Notes under the pieces: model-generated
What the model was told of the DNA's origin: nothing
What the model saw: only the letters and a program-made list of their open reading frames with translations
Database searches by the model: none
Part shown: piece after piece, positions 32,455 through 43,883 of the stretch
Layout of the letters: each line of letters begins with the position of its first letter
Numbering within the stretch: position 1 is the first letter of the stretch
DNA from: Fagopyrum homotropicum
Lineage: Eukaryota; Streptophyta; Magnoliopsida; Caryophyllales; Polygonaceae
Direction of reading: 5' to 3'
Length of the DNA: 64,000 nt
Assembly: GCA_033239125.1 (NCBI GenBank)
Contig: BSWB01000005.1
Coordinates: 102,981,994 to 103,045,993, forward strand
Program-made: the position numbers and the translations under genes

Positions 32455-34264
32455 TGATAACACGATTTATAGCTTAGGTTTAGGTAATCATTTAGATAGA
32501 TTTTGCACTCATTTATGCATGGTTTAGCACTAGTTCACGACGTTTGCACTCAATTCACGTATTTTGTCGAGATAGACGTCTACACGGACTTTTGCATTGC
32601 TTTGTAGGTACTTTGGGAGATTTAGGAGCTCAAGCGATACGTTTGAGGATCGTTCATCAAGATGACACACCCTCGGACTCATTGGGATGCAAGCTAGAGG
32701 ATAAGGAAGACCCATGGGACCTTGTTGGTGCAAGCCATGCACCAAAGCGTGACTCAATGATCCAAAGCAAGCTGAGGCACCAAAACCACGGTCATTGGCA
32801 CTTCCACGGCCGTGGAAATGGACCGTGGTTTTTGCCAAACGGTTGTGACAGCTGTGCCACGATTCTCATGGCCGACTCTTGCTCAGTTGTGTATAAAAAG
32901 TGGTCCTGCAAGGCTGAGAGGGCATCCAATCACATACACTCTCACTACCATTCTCTCCCATACTCTCAACAAGAAGATTCTCTCAAGAGGAAGCTTGGAG
33001 GAGAGCTACCATTGAAAGGAGAAAAGCTCCATTGGAGAAGAAGAGAAGAACACACCATTGCTAGTCCTTGATAGGTTTTGTAGTGAAGATTATCGGAATC
33101 GTTTTCTAGAGTTGTAAGAATTAATTGAACCTTCTTTTGAAGGGTTGTGAGTCTTTCTAATCTCATTTTCAGCTTGGTTTTACTTGCTTCACTTGTTCAT
33201 CTCTTCCTCTTCATTATTTTGCAAATGGAAGCCATGATTTTATGTTTGATGATCTCGATTGTGACGATGAATGTTGTTGGCTAAATAGATGCGATTCTAG
33301 GGTAAGGAAAGGAGGGTTATGGCTGGACTATGATAGGATGGACTTAGATTTGCCTTTGGATAATTCATCTACTTGAACCGAGCCCTTGTTGGAGTCCACG
33401 GTTTGTTCTTGCCAGTCCATGGCCGTGGAAATGGTAGAACAGCCCGTGGTCTGCCTGATTCGTTTGATTAGATGAGTCTAAGTTCTAGAATGTTAAAATG
33501 TTGAAATCCTAGTGTTCGTTGAGTTAAATCTATCCTAGGGTGACCTAGTGTTAGCAACTAAGTGTTAGAAGAGACCTACCCGGTAATTCTTACTCTTAGA
33601 TACCGAAGATGACAAACCTTAGGTAGTAGTGAGCCTCATAAGCCGCTATTGGACTAAGTGTGCTAGGATAGGTGTTTTAAACTTGCCTTTCCGAGACTTA
33701 CCCGGTAAAGAGAGGTTAGATCCATAGAATACCATCCGGTTTGTGTAGAATTCCTATCCTTAGGCTCTTTGAGACTTACCCGGTGATGAGACCTTAGGAA
33801 TGGACTAGTGGACCATGAGACCTACCCGGTGATTGATCCCAATCTAGAAACACTTACTCCCAACATACCATAGTTAATCCAAGGAATAATTAGATAGCTT
33901 GAGTCCTATGCCATAACCGGAATTTCCAACCCCTAGAATTCGCTCTTCTCTCTTTGATTACATATTTCGTACTTAGCTTAGTTGATTGTTTATTTTGCAT
34001 GATTTGTGATCTTTGATTGATCACCTAAAAACCAAACCAAAAACATTGAGATTTTCATTTCTTTATTTCTTTCTCTTTTCTTACCCTAGATCTTCACTAA
34101 ACTTGGTCATTAATCGATTCAATTTCACCTCAGTCTTTGTGTTCGACCTCGGAATACTATCCCTACTACAAATGTCCCGTACACTGCGGGTTCGCTAGGA
34201 GTTAGGAGAAATATAACGAGTTATAAATTTAAAGCTTTTGCGTGCACACGTTCTTAGCGTAACA
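32455..34264 (+). repeat. 5' LTR of E1 (1810 bp)
   Basis: TGATAACACG...GCGTAACA. TATA box at 32892, palindromic modules at about 32797 and 33417, and four GAGACYTACCCGGTRA boxes (33571, 33693, 33771, 33817) downstream of the TATA box, so they are probably transcribed. Confidence 0.95.
32892..32900 (+). promoter_or_regulatory. TATA box in E1 5' LTR
   Basis: TATAAAAAG, repeated in the 3' LTR at 42277. The preceding region would be U3. Confidence 0.65.
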
Positions 34265-34270
34265 AGTTTT

Positions 34271-34288
34271 TGGCGCCGTTGCCGGGGA
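34271..34288 (+). other. Primer-binding site, tRNA-Asp (E1)
   Basis: TGGCGCCGTTGCCGGGGA lies 6 nt after the LTR, a perfect match to the tRNA-Asp 3' end. Confidence 0.95.
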
Positions 34289-34404
34289 CTAGGTCTAGAT
34301 CGAGTCATTTTTGTGATTGATTATAGTGTAGATCTTTCTTGTTGCTTTTTATCTCTTTTGGTGTGTGTCTTTGCTTTTCAGGACATCTCTCACTCTTTAG
34401 GTGT

Positions 34405-37038
34405 ATGCGAAGATCTCGTGGCAAGGATTTAGCACCATTCGACCCCAAACCGGAGAAAACCCTTAGATCTAGATCCAAGAGCATTCGAAAAGGGAAAGAG
34501 ATGGCCGGAAGAGATCTCCAAGCTGAATTGGATGAGGCTTTAGAACAAATTAAGCTAAGAGATGAGCTCTTGGAGGAAGAAAGGAGACTTGCCAATGAGA
34601 GGCAAGAAGCAACTAGGAGGGAGATTGAAGAGATTAGGTAAGCTCTTGTGCAAGGAGAGCTTAATCGTCAACAACCTCCACCTCCTCCACCACAACCGCA
34701 GCCGGCGGCGAATATTCGGGTTGTGCCCATTGCTATTGAGGAGCCACAAACATTAGGGCGACGTATGGATCCGGCACAAAGAGCACACCGTCCGGGTGTG
34801 AACTTAGGAGATCCCGCAACCCACAATTACGAGCTCCGCCCTCAAGTTCTACAAATGATCCGGCATAATCAATTTGGAGGGATGGAAGGAGAGTCTCCTC
34901 ATCAACACTTGATGAACTATGAGATCTTGATGGAGACTCTTAGACCGCCTAGATTGGAGAGCAACAACCATAAGCTTAGGTCTTTCTCCTTCTCACTTAA
35001 GGATAAAGCTTGGGCTTGGTATCAATCTATTCCACAAGGGCGAGTGAATACTTGGGAGGAGATGACAACCGAGTTTTTGACTAAGTTCTTCCCACCTTCC
35101 AAGACTACCGAGTTAAGAGGGAAGATCAATGCCTTCGTGATGAAGGATAGAGAGAGCTTGTTCAAGTCTTGGGAGAGGTTCAAAGACCTTCTCCTAGATT
35201 GTCCACACCATGGTATACCAAAAATTGAGCTATTGGAGATCTACTTCAAAGGACTTGATGAAGATAGCCAATTCAAGCTCCAATCTCTTTCCGGTGGGAC
35301 TTTCATGGAAAAGCATGTGGATGAAGCTTGGGAGTTTGTAGAGAAACAAGCTTTAGTGATTGAGAAGTAATCCCATAGGAAGAGTGATGTGAGAAAGGTG
35401 GGAGCATATGAGGTGAGTGAAGTCACCATGAGCAATTTCAAGCTTGACGCCATCAACAACGAGCTAAAGTCTTTGAGGGAGTTGTGTGCCACAACTTTGA
35501 AGAATCAAGCAAGCCCTCAAGTGCAAGTGCAAGAAAACTTGTCTTCCAAGGAGGAAGATGTGAACTACATGGGAAGGGGAAATTACAACAACTATCAAGG
35601 CCCAAGGAACTTCAACAACAACCGGCAATTCAACAATTACCGGCCTAACCACAACCATCCCGGGTTTTCCTATTCTAACCCGGATGGAGCCTTGAACCCT
35701 CCCGCTTCCACAAGCGCAGCTCCACCACCAAAGGCTTCACAAGAACCTCCACCCGGATTTACTCAACCTCCAAAGGATAGAACCGAGATGATGTTTGAGC
35801 AATTGCTTGGAAGGTTGAGTGGTCTTGAGAGCACCGTGACTTCTATTTCTAAGGCTCAAAAGGTTTTGGAAGCACAAGTGTTCCAAAAGGCGGGTGAAGC
35901 TCATAGAGATCCGGGAAAGCTTCCCGGAAGAACCGAAGATAACCCAAGAGGCCAAGTGTTGGCTATTACAACAAGGAGTGGGCTAAGCATGAAGGATCCC
36001 TTACCTAAGGGAAATGACAAAGGGAAGCAAGTGGTGAATGAAGAAGAGCAATTGCAAGACGATGGAGGGAAGAGCAAGGATGATGAGCCATCATATGTGG
36101 CGCCACCTCCATACAAACCACCACTACCGTTTCCACAATCACGAGCAAGAGCTCGCTTGGACAAACACTTTGGTAAATTCCTTGAACTTATGTCTAAATT
36201 GCATATTAATATTCCGTTCATGGATGCTATCTTAGGAATGCCGGCATATGGCAAGTTCTTGAAAGAAATACTCTCCAACAAAAGGAAGTTGGAGGAGTAT
36301 GGGGAAGTGAGAATGACGAAGAGATCCTCGGAATTGATCCAAACAATGAAGGAGGAGATGCCTCCTAAGCTAAGAGATCCGGGATCTTTTTGTGTACCAA
36401 TCGGAGTGGGAGAAGTGAAGTATGAAGCCCTTTGTGATCTTGGGGCAAGTGTGAGCATCATACCGCTTGCACTTTGCAACAAGGTTGGGCTAGGAGAGCC
36501 TAAACTGGTCAAGATGACCCTTTACATGGCAGACCGCTCTATTACTCACCCGGTTGGGATATTGGAAGACACACCGGTGCAACTCGGGAAGTTCTATGTG
36601 CCGATTGATTTTGTTGTCTTGGACATCCCGGCGGACTATCCGGTTCCCATCATCTTAGGGAGACCTTTCCTAGCCACTTCCGGATGCTTGGTGGATTGTA
36701 AAAATGGAATTCTCTCCTTCAACATTGGAGAGGAGAATATCAAGTTCAAGCTGTCCACAATGATGAAAGGGCCAAACCTTGATGAGGATGTATTCAACAT
36801 AGTCGAGCAAGAGGAATCTAGAGAAGTTGTTAGCTCGATTTTGATCAAGGATCCCTTGAAGAAGGTCCTTAGCTTAAGTTTGATGGAGGAAGGTGTTGAG
36901 GAGGCTTGCAATGAAGAAATCAAGGCCTTGGAAGCATTAGAAAAGGAGACAAGAGCTGAATTTGAAGTCCACGAGAGTATGCTGAGTTCCTGTAGAAACC
37001 ACGGTCGTGGAGATGCTTCCACGGTCGTGGAGATGCTT
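34405..37038 (+). pseudogene. gag-pro: gag-protease of E1, two nonsense codons and a terminal frameshift
   Basis: The start is at 34405 (MRRSRGKDLAPFDP). A coiled-coil N-terminus is followed by TAA at 34639 (CAA expected), a Pro-rich link, then the capsid domain (WAWYQSIPQGRVNTWEEM; FLTKFFPPSKTTELRGKIN; CPHHGIPKIELLEIY). A second TAA at 35368 stands where E2 and E3 have Tyr. An Asn-rich tract without a CCHC knuckle and a coiled-coil link (about 35790-35900) follow. The protease carries CDLGASVSIIPLALC (about 36430) and ILGRPFLATSG. The frame runs on to 37287 but is wrong after a 20-bp tandem duplication at 36999-37038. Confidence 0.9.
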
Positions 37039-37051
37039 CCACGGCCGTGGA
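36999..37051 (+). repeat. 20-bp tandem duplication of a palindromic module in E1
   Basis: CCACGGTCGTGGAGATGCTT occurs at 36999-37018 and again at 37019-37038, followed by CCACGGCCGTGG. Twenty is not a multiple of three; the frame before the repeat and the RT frame after it differ by exactly the shift one extra copy would cause. Confidence 0.85.
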
Positions 37052-39134
37052 ACTCTCTGGAATGCTCCGAAGAGCAAGCTTTGCAAGGTCCACGGCCGTG
37101 GATGTGCCAGGATCCGTGGAGTTGCCCGTGGTTTCCCCAAAAGCAGCCCTTGTTGTTGATCAAGCTTCAAGGAGCCTTGGAGAGCCTTCATTTGCTTTGG
37201 ATTCATCTCAACCAACGTTATTTGGATCGTCTCCACTCGATAAAGGTCCTCCAAAACTTGAACTCAAACTCCTCCCCTCTCATTTGAAGTATGCTTTTCT
37301 TGGTGATAATTCTACATATCCGGTGATCGTGAATGCATGCTTGAATGATGATGAACTTGCTAGGTTGTTGCATGAGCTAAGATTGCATAGGAAAGCCATT
37401 GTCTACACTATTGATGATTTAGTTGGCATAAAACCTTCCTTGTGCATGCATAAGATATTGATGGAAGATGACCATAAACCTTCTATTGAACATCAAAGAA
37501 GATTGAATCCTATAATGAAAGAGGTAGTCAAGAAAGAGATCATTAAGTTGCTAGATGCGGGAATCATCTACCCTATTTCGGATAGTAATTGGGTTAGTCC
37601 CGTGCATGTGGTTCCTAAGAAGGGTGGGATAACCGTAGTGACTAATGAGAACAATGAACTAATCCCAACTAGAACGGTTACGGGATGGAGGATGTGTATT
37701 GACTATAGGAAGTTGAACATGGCCTCTAGGAAAGATCACTTTCCCCTTCCTTTCATTGACCAAATGCTAGAGAGGTTAGCTCAACATTCTCACTTTTGCT
37801 ACTTAGATGGCTATAGTGGATTCTTCCAAATCCCTATACACCCCGATGACCAAGAGAAAACCACATTTACATGTCCATGGGGTACTTTTGCATATAGGAG
37901 AATGCCATTTGGGTTATGTAATGCACCCGCCACCTTTCAAAGGTGTATGATGGCTATCTTTTCTGAATACATTGAGAATATCATGGAAGTGTTCATGGAT
38001 GATTTTTCTGTTTATGGATCTTCCTTTGATGATTGCTTAGCTAACTTGTCTTTAGTGCTTAAGAGATGTGAGGAGACAAATCTTGTCTTGAACTGGGAAA
38101 AATGCCACTTCATGGTAAGTGAAGGTATTGTGTTGGGACACTTGGTGTCCAACCGTGACATTGAGGTTGATAGAGCCAAGATTGAAATGATAGAGAAGTT
38201 GCCACCACCTACCTCGGTGAAGGGGGTAAGGAGTTTTCTAGGGCATGCCGGTTTTTACCGGAGGTTTATTAAAGATTTCTCTAAGATTTCTAAGCCTCTT
38301 ACTAACCTACTAATGAAAGATGTTGAGTTTGTTTTCTCCAAGGATTGCCTCGAGGCTTTTTGTAGGTTGAAGAATGCTTTGATCTCCGCACCCATCATGC
38401 AACCTCCGGATTGGAGTTTACCGTTTGAGATCATGTGCGACGCGAGTGATGTAGCCGTTGGGGCTGTTTTGGGACAAAGGAAAGAAGGGCTAACACATGC
38501 CATCTATTATTCTAGCAAGACGCTAGATGATGCCCAACTCAATTATGCTACCACCGAGAAGGAGTTGTTAGCGGTTGTGTACGCATTTGAGAAGTTCCGC
38601 TCATATCTTGTTGGAGCGAAGGTCATTGTTTATACGGATCATGCTGCGATCCGTTATCTCCTTACAAAGAAGGATGCCAAACCTAGGTTGATTCGGTGGA
38701 TCCTTCTTCTTCAAGAGTTTGATTTGGAAATCCGGGACAAGAAGGGATCCGAAAATTCTGTGGCGGATCACCTTAGTAGACTCCCACCATTGGAGCTTGA
38801 GAGAGATGACATCCCGATTGATGACTCATTCTGGGATGAGCAATTACAAATGGTGGAGGAATGCTTGTTTCAAGTGTCTAGGGGAAGTGAGCCATGGTAT
38901 GCCGACGTTGTGAACTATTTTGTGTGTGAGGAAGTGCCTCCCGGTTTGTTATATGCCCAAAGGAAGAAGTTCTTCAAGGATGTGAGGCACTACTATTGGA
39001 GTGAGCCTCTTTTGTTCAAGAGAGGGCCGGATGGAGTCTTTAGGAGATGCATACCAGAGGATGAGGTGGAGAGTGTGATCCGCCATTGTCATTCCTTGCC
39101 ATGTGGAGGCCATGCTAGCTCACACAAGACATGA
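37047..39134 (+). pseudogene. pol: Reverse transcriptase and RNase H of E1 (to start of integrase)
   Basis: The frame is open for 695 codons. RT: LLDAGIIYPISDSNWVSPVHV, TGWRMCIDYRKLN, YLDGYSGFFQIPIHPDDQEKT, MPFGLCNAPATFQRCM, VFMDDFSVYG (catalytic DD) and RSFLGHAGFYRRFI. RNase H: MCDASDVAVGAVLG, TTEKELLAVVYA, YTDHAAIRYL and DHLSRL. The integrase zinc-binding HH half follows. A TGA at 39132 (before AKVLQ) separates it from the integrase core in the same frame. It copies the element RNA into DNA in the particle. It is nonfunctional without the gag frame. Confidence 0.92.
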
Positions 39135-39140
39135 GCGAAG

Positions 39141-40169
39141 GTGTTGCAATTGGGTTTCTTTTGGCCAAGTTTGTTCAAGGATGTGCAGAATTTTGTGGTA
39201 GCTTGTGATGCTTGCCAAAGGACGGGCAACATCTCAAGGAGGAATGAGATGCCCTTGAACAACATACAAGAGGTGGAGATATTTGATGTGTGGGGTGTGG
39301 ACTTCATGGGGCCATTCCCCTCTTCGTGTGGCAACCTCTACATCCTATTGGCGGTTGACTATGTTTCGAGATGGGTTGAGGCAATCGCCTCTCCCACAAA
39401 TGATGCCAAGGTTGTGGCGCTGTTCTTCAACCGAGTGATCTTCCCTAGGTTTGGAACACCAAGGGTGATCATAAGTGATGGAGGGAAGCATTTCACCAAT
39501 AGGAACTTCGGGACACTTTTGGCTAAGTATGGGGTGACTCATAAGGTGGCAACACCTTACCATCCCCAAACTAGTGGCCAAGTGGAGATCTCCAACCGGG
39601 AGATAAAGGGGATTCTTGAGAAGACGGTTTCTAGGACGAGAAAGGATTGGGCTATGAAGCTCGATGATGTTTTGTGGGCTTATAGAACCGCTTTCAAGAC
39701 ACCGATTGGCACCACTCCTTACAAGCTAGTCTATGGCAAGTCTTGCCACCTTCCGGTAGAGATGGAGCATAGAGCATATTGGGCTATAAGGTGGTTGAAT
39801 TTTGACCTAAAGGAGGCCGGAGAGAAGAGGTTGCTAGACATGAACGCTCTTGAGGAGATCCGGTTGGATGCTTATGAAAATGCCCGGATCTACAAGGAGA
39901 GGACCAAACGGTGGCATGACAAGCGCCTCGTCCCGAAGGAGTTGAGTGAAGGCGACCTTGTCCTTCTCTTCAACTCAAGGCTGCGGCTCTTCCCCGGAAA
40001 GCTAAAGTCAAGGTGGACCGGTCCTTATGTGGTGAAGAAGATATTTCCCCATGGAGCGGTTGAGATAGGAGGGGAGCATTGTGGAGACTTTAAGGTGAAT
40101 GGGCACCGATTGAAGAAGTATATCCCGGAAGCTCCGGTGGATATGATTGCCCCACTTCACCTTGAGTGA
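39141..40169 (+). pseudogene. Integrase of E1, separated from RT by one TGA
   Basis: CDACQRTGNISRRNEMP completes the HHCC zinc region begun before the stop. The three catalytic acidic residues are all present: VDFMGP (Asp), IISDGGKHF (Asp) and GQVEISNRE (Glu). The C-terminal domain has LFNSRLRLFPGKLKSRWTGPYVV and ends MIAPLHLE. No chromodomain, as usual for Athila. The integrase core itself looks undamaged; only the upstream TGA and frameshift disable it. Confidence 0.92.
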
Positions 40170-40574
40170 GACACCCCCGAGTTTGGTCAAGCTAATGACC
40201 TTAAAGAAGCGCTTGATGGGAGGCAACCCATTGGTAACGTTTTTCCCTTTTCGTTTTTTGTTTTTGTTTTTGATTTTTCTGTTTTTGTGTGTTTGGTGTG
40301 CTTTGTGTGTGTGCTACAGTCTTGGTAGCATGAAAGCCTTGCATGGAATGTGAATGATGATGATGAGTCCCTCATCAATTATGGGTGGAGCGGACGCGGA
40401 ACTTGGACGGCTAGCGGTGCCTAGCGCGGGTCCCGACGCCTTGATGAACATTTAGAGCTCTCTACCATTATTGATAGGATCATCCACCATCAATCCACTT
40501 GAATAATCCCGAATACCAAAGCAAACCATTTTTACATTGTGAGAACCCTCTTTCACTCTTCTTTACTTAAATGC

Positions 40575-40612
40575 CACATTGGGGACAATGTGTTTCTAAG
40601 TATGGGGTGGGG
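40575..40612 (+). other. Internal hairpin plus PPT-like tract (E1)
   Basis: A 6-bp stem with loop GGGGAC, then AAGTATGGGGTGGGG, 1.2 kb upstream of the 3' LTR. It is the same design as the terminal PPT module. Confidence 0.7.
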
Positions 40613-41800
40613 TTTGCATGATCTTTTGCATGATTAGCATCTAGGATAGTTTCTTATTGTCACATGTCTTGCATTGTACATACACATTTCGAAAATTCAA
40701 AAAAATCAGAAAATTTTGAAAATTTTAGTGCTTCTAAGCTTGGGAATGACCCTTATGATTAGATTGTTGTGTGGATTAGCTATGGATGGCCTTGTGTGTT
40801 AAATAGATGAATGCATATGTAGACTTGAAGTACTTATCTTGAATCCCATGAATGGTTTGTGATTATGATGCTTGCCTTGATTGGATTGAGGATTGAAAGT
40901 CGAAATTGCATGCTAGTTCTTGCACATCATTTAGGAATGAATGAGGCAATTCATTTTTCTCTACTTCTCATATTGATCATGTTGTTTGAGCACCTCAATT
41001 GATATAAATTTGACCCCTTTTGACCCATCCGGGAATAGGAGCATGTTAGTGTGTTGAGTGTGTGAAAAGCAAGTGTGGGGTGAAGATGTTGATGAAAGAA
41101 TGTCATGAATGAAGTGTTGAATTTGTTGTGAAAGTGTAGACAAAAATATAGGTTTGGGGACGTTGGTTTAAATGACGAGTAACTCGGCACCATTCACATA
41201 ATCGGGTGTTTGTGCATTGCCAAAGTCAAATAAACCGATAGTCCTAACGAGCTTTGGTATGTGTGCCCGGTGTGGATGCACCTCGAAAAATAGAAAAAGC
41301 CCGAGGACGGCTAATCACCAAGGTTTCGGCTTTTGTACACCAATGTCATTGTCTCAAAAATAAGTGAAAAAGAAAAGAAAACAAAGAAAGATGGAGAAAA
41401 ATATACACTTGTGGGAAGTTGATCAAGGACAAGATTGTGGAGTTAGTTCCGTTCCCAGATTAGCATCACATAGCCTAGAAAAATCCCCACCTCATCACAA
41501 CGTTTCTCGGCCTTTTACCTCACAAGCCCTTGTGACCTATTTGCATGTGTGTAAGACTTAGTAATCTAGATTGGATATGCTCTTGATCATCTTGACCTCT
41601 TCATTTTTACATTTCATGCATGCTTTTGAGTTAAGTATGATTGTCTTTCCGTGCCTTCATCGTTTCGATGCATGATTGCTTGTCCATCGCCATGAAACAT
41701 AACTATGAAGGTGATCCAATATTAGAAGCACAACTCCAAAAAGATTTTGTCGTTTTTCTGCATGCATAAATCATGTCATCTCCTAGTCTATAGTTGGGAC

Positions 41801-41839
41801 TTGCTCGGGGACGGGCAAACCTTAAGTATGGGGTATTTT
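41801..41839 (+). other. Terminal hairpin and polypurine tract of E1
   Basis: TTGCTC-GGGGAC-GGGCAA. Compared with copy A (TTGCTT...AAGCAA), two stem pairs changed and still pair (one as G:T). PPT AAGTATGGGGT precedes the LTR at 41840. Confidence 0.8.
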
Positions 41840-43649
41840 TGATAACACGATTTATAGCTTAGGTTTAGGTAATCATTTAGATAGATTTTGCACTCATTTA
41901 TGCATGGTTTAGCACTAGTTCACGACGTTTGCACTCAATTCACGTATTTTGTCGAGATAGACGTCTATACGGACTTTTGCATTGCTTTGTAGGTATTTTG
42001 GGAGATTTAGGAGCTCAATCGATACGTTTGAGGATCGTTCATCAAGATGACACACCCTCGGACTCATTGGGATGCAAGCTAGAGGATAAGGAAGACCCGT
42101 GGGACCTTGTTGGTGCAAGCCATGCACCAAATCGTGACTCAATGATCCAAAGCAAGCTGAGGCACCAAAACCACGGTCACTGGCACTTCCACGGCCGTGG
42201 AAATGGACCGTGGTTTTTGCCAAACGGTTGTGACAGCTGTGCCACGATTCTCATGGCCGACTCTTGCTCAGTTGTGTATAAAAAGTGGTCCTGCAAGGCT
42301 GAGAGGGCATCCAATCACATACACTCTCACTACCATTCTCTCCCATACTCTCAACAAGAAGATTCTCTCAAGAGGAAGCTTGGAGGAGAGCTACCATTGA
42401 AAGGAGAAAAGCTCCATTGGAGAAGAAGAGAAGAACACACCATTGCTAGTCCTTGATAGGTTTTGTAGTGAAGATTATCGGAATCGTTTTCTAGAGTTGT
42501 AAGAATCAATTGAACCTTCTTTTGAAGGGTTGTGAGTCTTTCTAATCTCATTTTCAGCTTGGTTTTACTTGCTTCACTTGTTCATCTCTTCCTCTTCATT
42601 ATTTTGCAAATGGAAGCCATGATTTTATGTTTGATGATCTCGATTGTGATGATGAATGTTGTTGGCTAAATAGATGCGATTTTAGGGTAAGGAAAGGAGG
42701 GTTATGGCTGGACTATGATAGGATGGACTTAGATTTGCCTTTGGATGATTCATCTACTTGAACCGAGCCCCTGTTGGAGTCCACGGTTTGTTCTTGCCAG
42801 TCCACGGCCGTGGAAATGGTAGAACAGCCCGTGGTCTGCCTGATTCGTTTGATTAGATGAGTCTAAGTTCTAGAATGTTAAAATGTTGAAATCCTAGTGT
42901 TCGTTGAGTTAAATCTATCCTAGGGTGACCTAGTGTTAGCAACTAAGTGTTAGAAGAGACCTACCCGGTAATTCTTACTCTTAGATACCGAAGATGACAA
43001 ACCTTAGGTAGTAGTGAGCCTCATAAGCCGCTATTGGACTAAGTGTGCTAGGATAGGTGTTTTAAACTTGCCTTTCCGAGACTTACCCGCTAAAGAGAGG
43101 TTAGATCCCTAGAATACCATCCGGTTTGTGTAGAATTCCTATCCTTAGGCTCTTTGAGACTTACCCGGTGATGAGACCTTAGGAATGGACTAGTGGACCA
43201 TGAGACCTACCCGGTGATTGATCCCAATCTAGAAACACTTACTCCCAACATACCATGGTTAATCCAAGGAATAATTAGATAGCTTGAGTCCTATGCCATA
43301 ACCGGAATTTCCAACCCCTAGAATTCACTCTTCTCTCTTTGATTACATATTTCGTACTTAGCTTAGTTGATTGTTTATTTTGCATGATTTGTGATCTTTG
43401 ATTGATCACCTAAAAACCAAACCAAAAACATTGAGATTTTCATTTCTTTATTTCTTTCTCTTTTCTTACCCTAGATCTTCACTAAACTTGGTCATTAATC
43501 GATTCAATCTCACCTCAGTCTTTGTGTTCGACCTCGGAATACTATCCCTACTACAAACGTCCCGTACACTGCGGGTTCGCTAGGAGTTAGGAGAAATATA
43601 ACGAGTTATAAATTTAAAGCTTTTGCATGCACACGTTCTTAGCTTAACA
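41840..43649 (+). repeat. 3' LTR of E1 (1810 bp)
   Basis: The same length as the 5' LTR, with about 20 single-base differences counted by eye, mostly transitions. It ends AGCTTAACA and is followed by CCTTT. Confidence 0.95.
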
Positions 43650-43654
43650 CCTTT
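43650..43654. repeat. Target-site duplication CCTTT, right copy
   Basis: Matches 32450-32454. Confidence 0.9.
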
Positions 43655-43878
43655 AATTGACTTTATTATCATCTTTGATTGCTTTAATCGCTTTTGTGGT
43701 TAGTAATTACATTGACTACTTATACTTGCTTAGGTTTCACCTAAGTCCCTGTTATCGACCCTCTGGAATTCTTGCTTTTTATTACAATTGACCCGTACAC
43801 TGCGGGTTTGCATCCTTGTTTTAAGCATACTTCTTGGGTTATAAATTTAAAGCTTGCACACACCTTTTGGAGCGAACA

Positions 43879-43883
43879 CTGTT
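43879..43883. repeat. Target-site duplication CTGTT, right copy
   Basis: Matches 30912-30916. Confidence 0.85.

Larger units (their letters stand above)
40170..41839 (+). other. 3' noncoding region of E1
   Basis: No gene, including no ORF-1. It holds the AGGCAA-loop hairpin (40215-40232), an internal hairpin CACATT-GGGGAC-AATGTG (40575-40592) followed by AAGTATGGGGTGGGG (40598-40612), the conserved block (41177-41287), and the terminal hairpin TTGCTC-GGGGAC-GGGCAA (41801-41818) with PPT AAGTATGGGGT (41824-41834). Confidence 0.8.
32455..43649 (+). mobile_element. E1: full-length Athila element (11,195 bp)
   Basis: Two LTRs of exactly 1810 bp (32455-34264 and 41840-43649), tRNA-Asp PBS, gag-protease, RT-RNase H-integrase, 1.67 kb of 3' noncoding sequence, PPT, and perfect CCTTT duplications. 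By eye the LTRs differ at about 20 positions (about 1.1%); at 1.3e-8 substitutions per site per year that suggests roughly 0.4 million years. It has no ORF-1 gene downstream of integrase. Three nonsense codons and one frameshift make it non-functional as it stands. Confidence 0.95.
30917..43878 (+). repeat. Solo LTR-A (own sequence 30917-32454 and 43655-43878)
   Basis: TGATAGCATG...GAGCGAACA, about 1.76 kb once the nested E1 is removed, and clearly the same family as 2619-4377. CTGTT flanks both ends. It contains the TATATAAAG box (about 31470), CTCGACCGAG-type words (31220-31285) and GAGACTTACCCRG boxes (about 32075-32330). Confidence 0.9.

Noticed and set aside
32544..33071. 175-codon open frame in the E1 5' LTR, repeated in the 3' LTR at 41929-42456
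   Set aside because: It spans U3, the TATA box and the leader, and the shared frame is expected for two recent LTR copies; no domain recognised.
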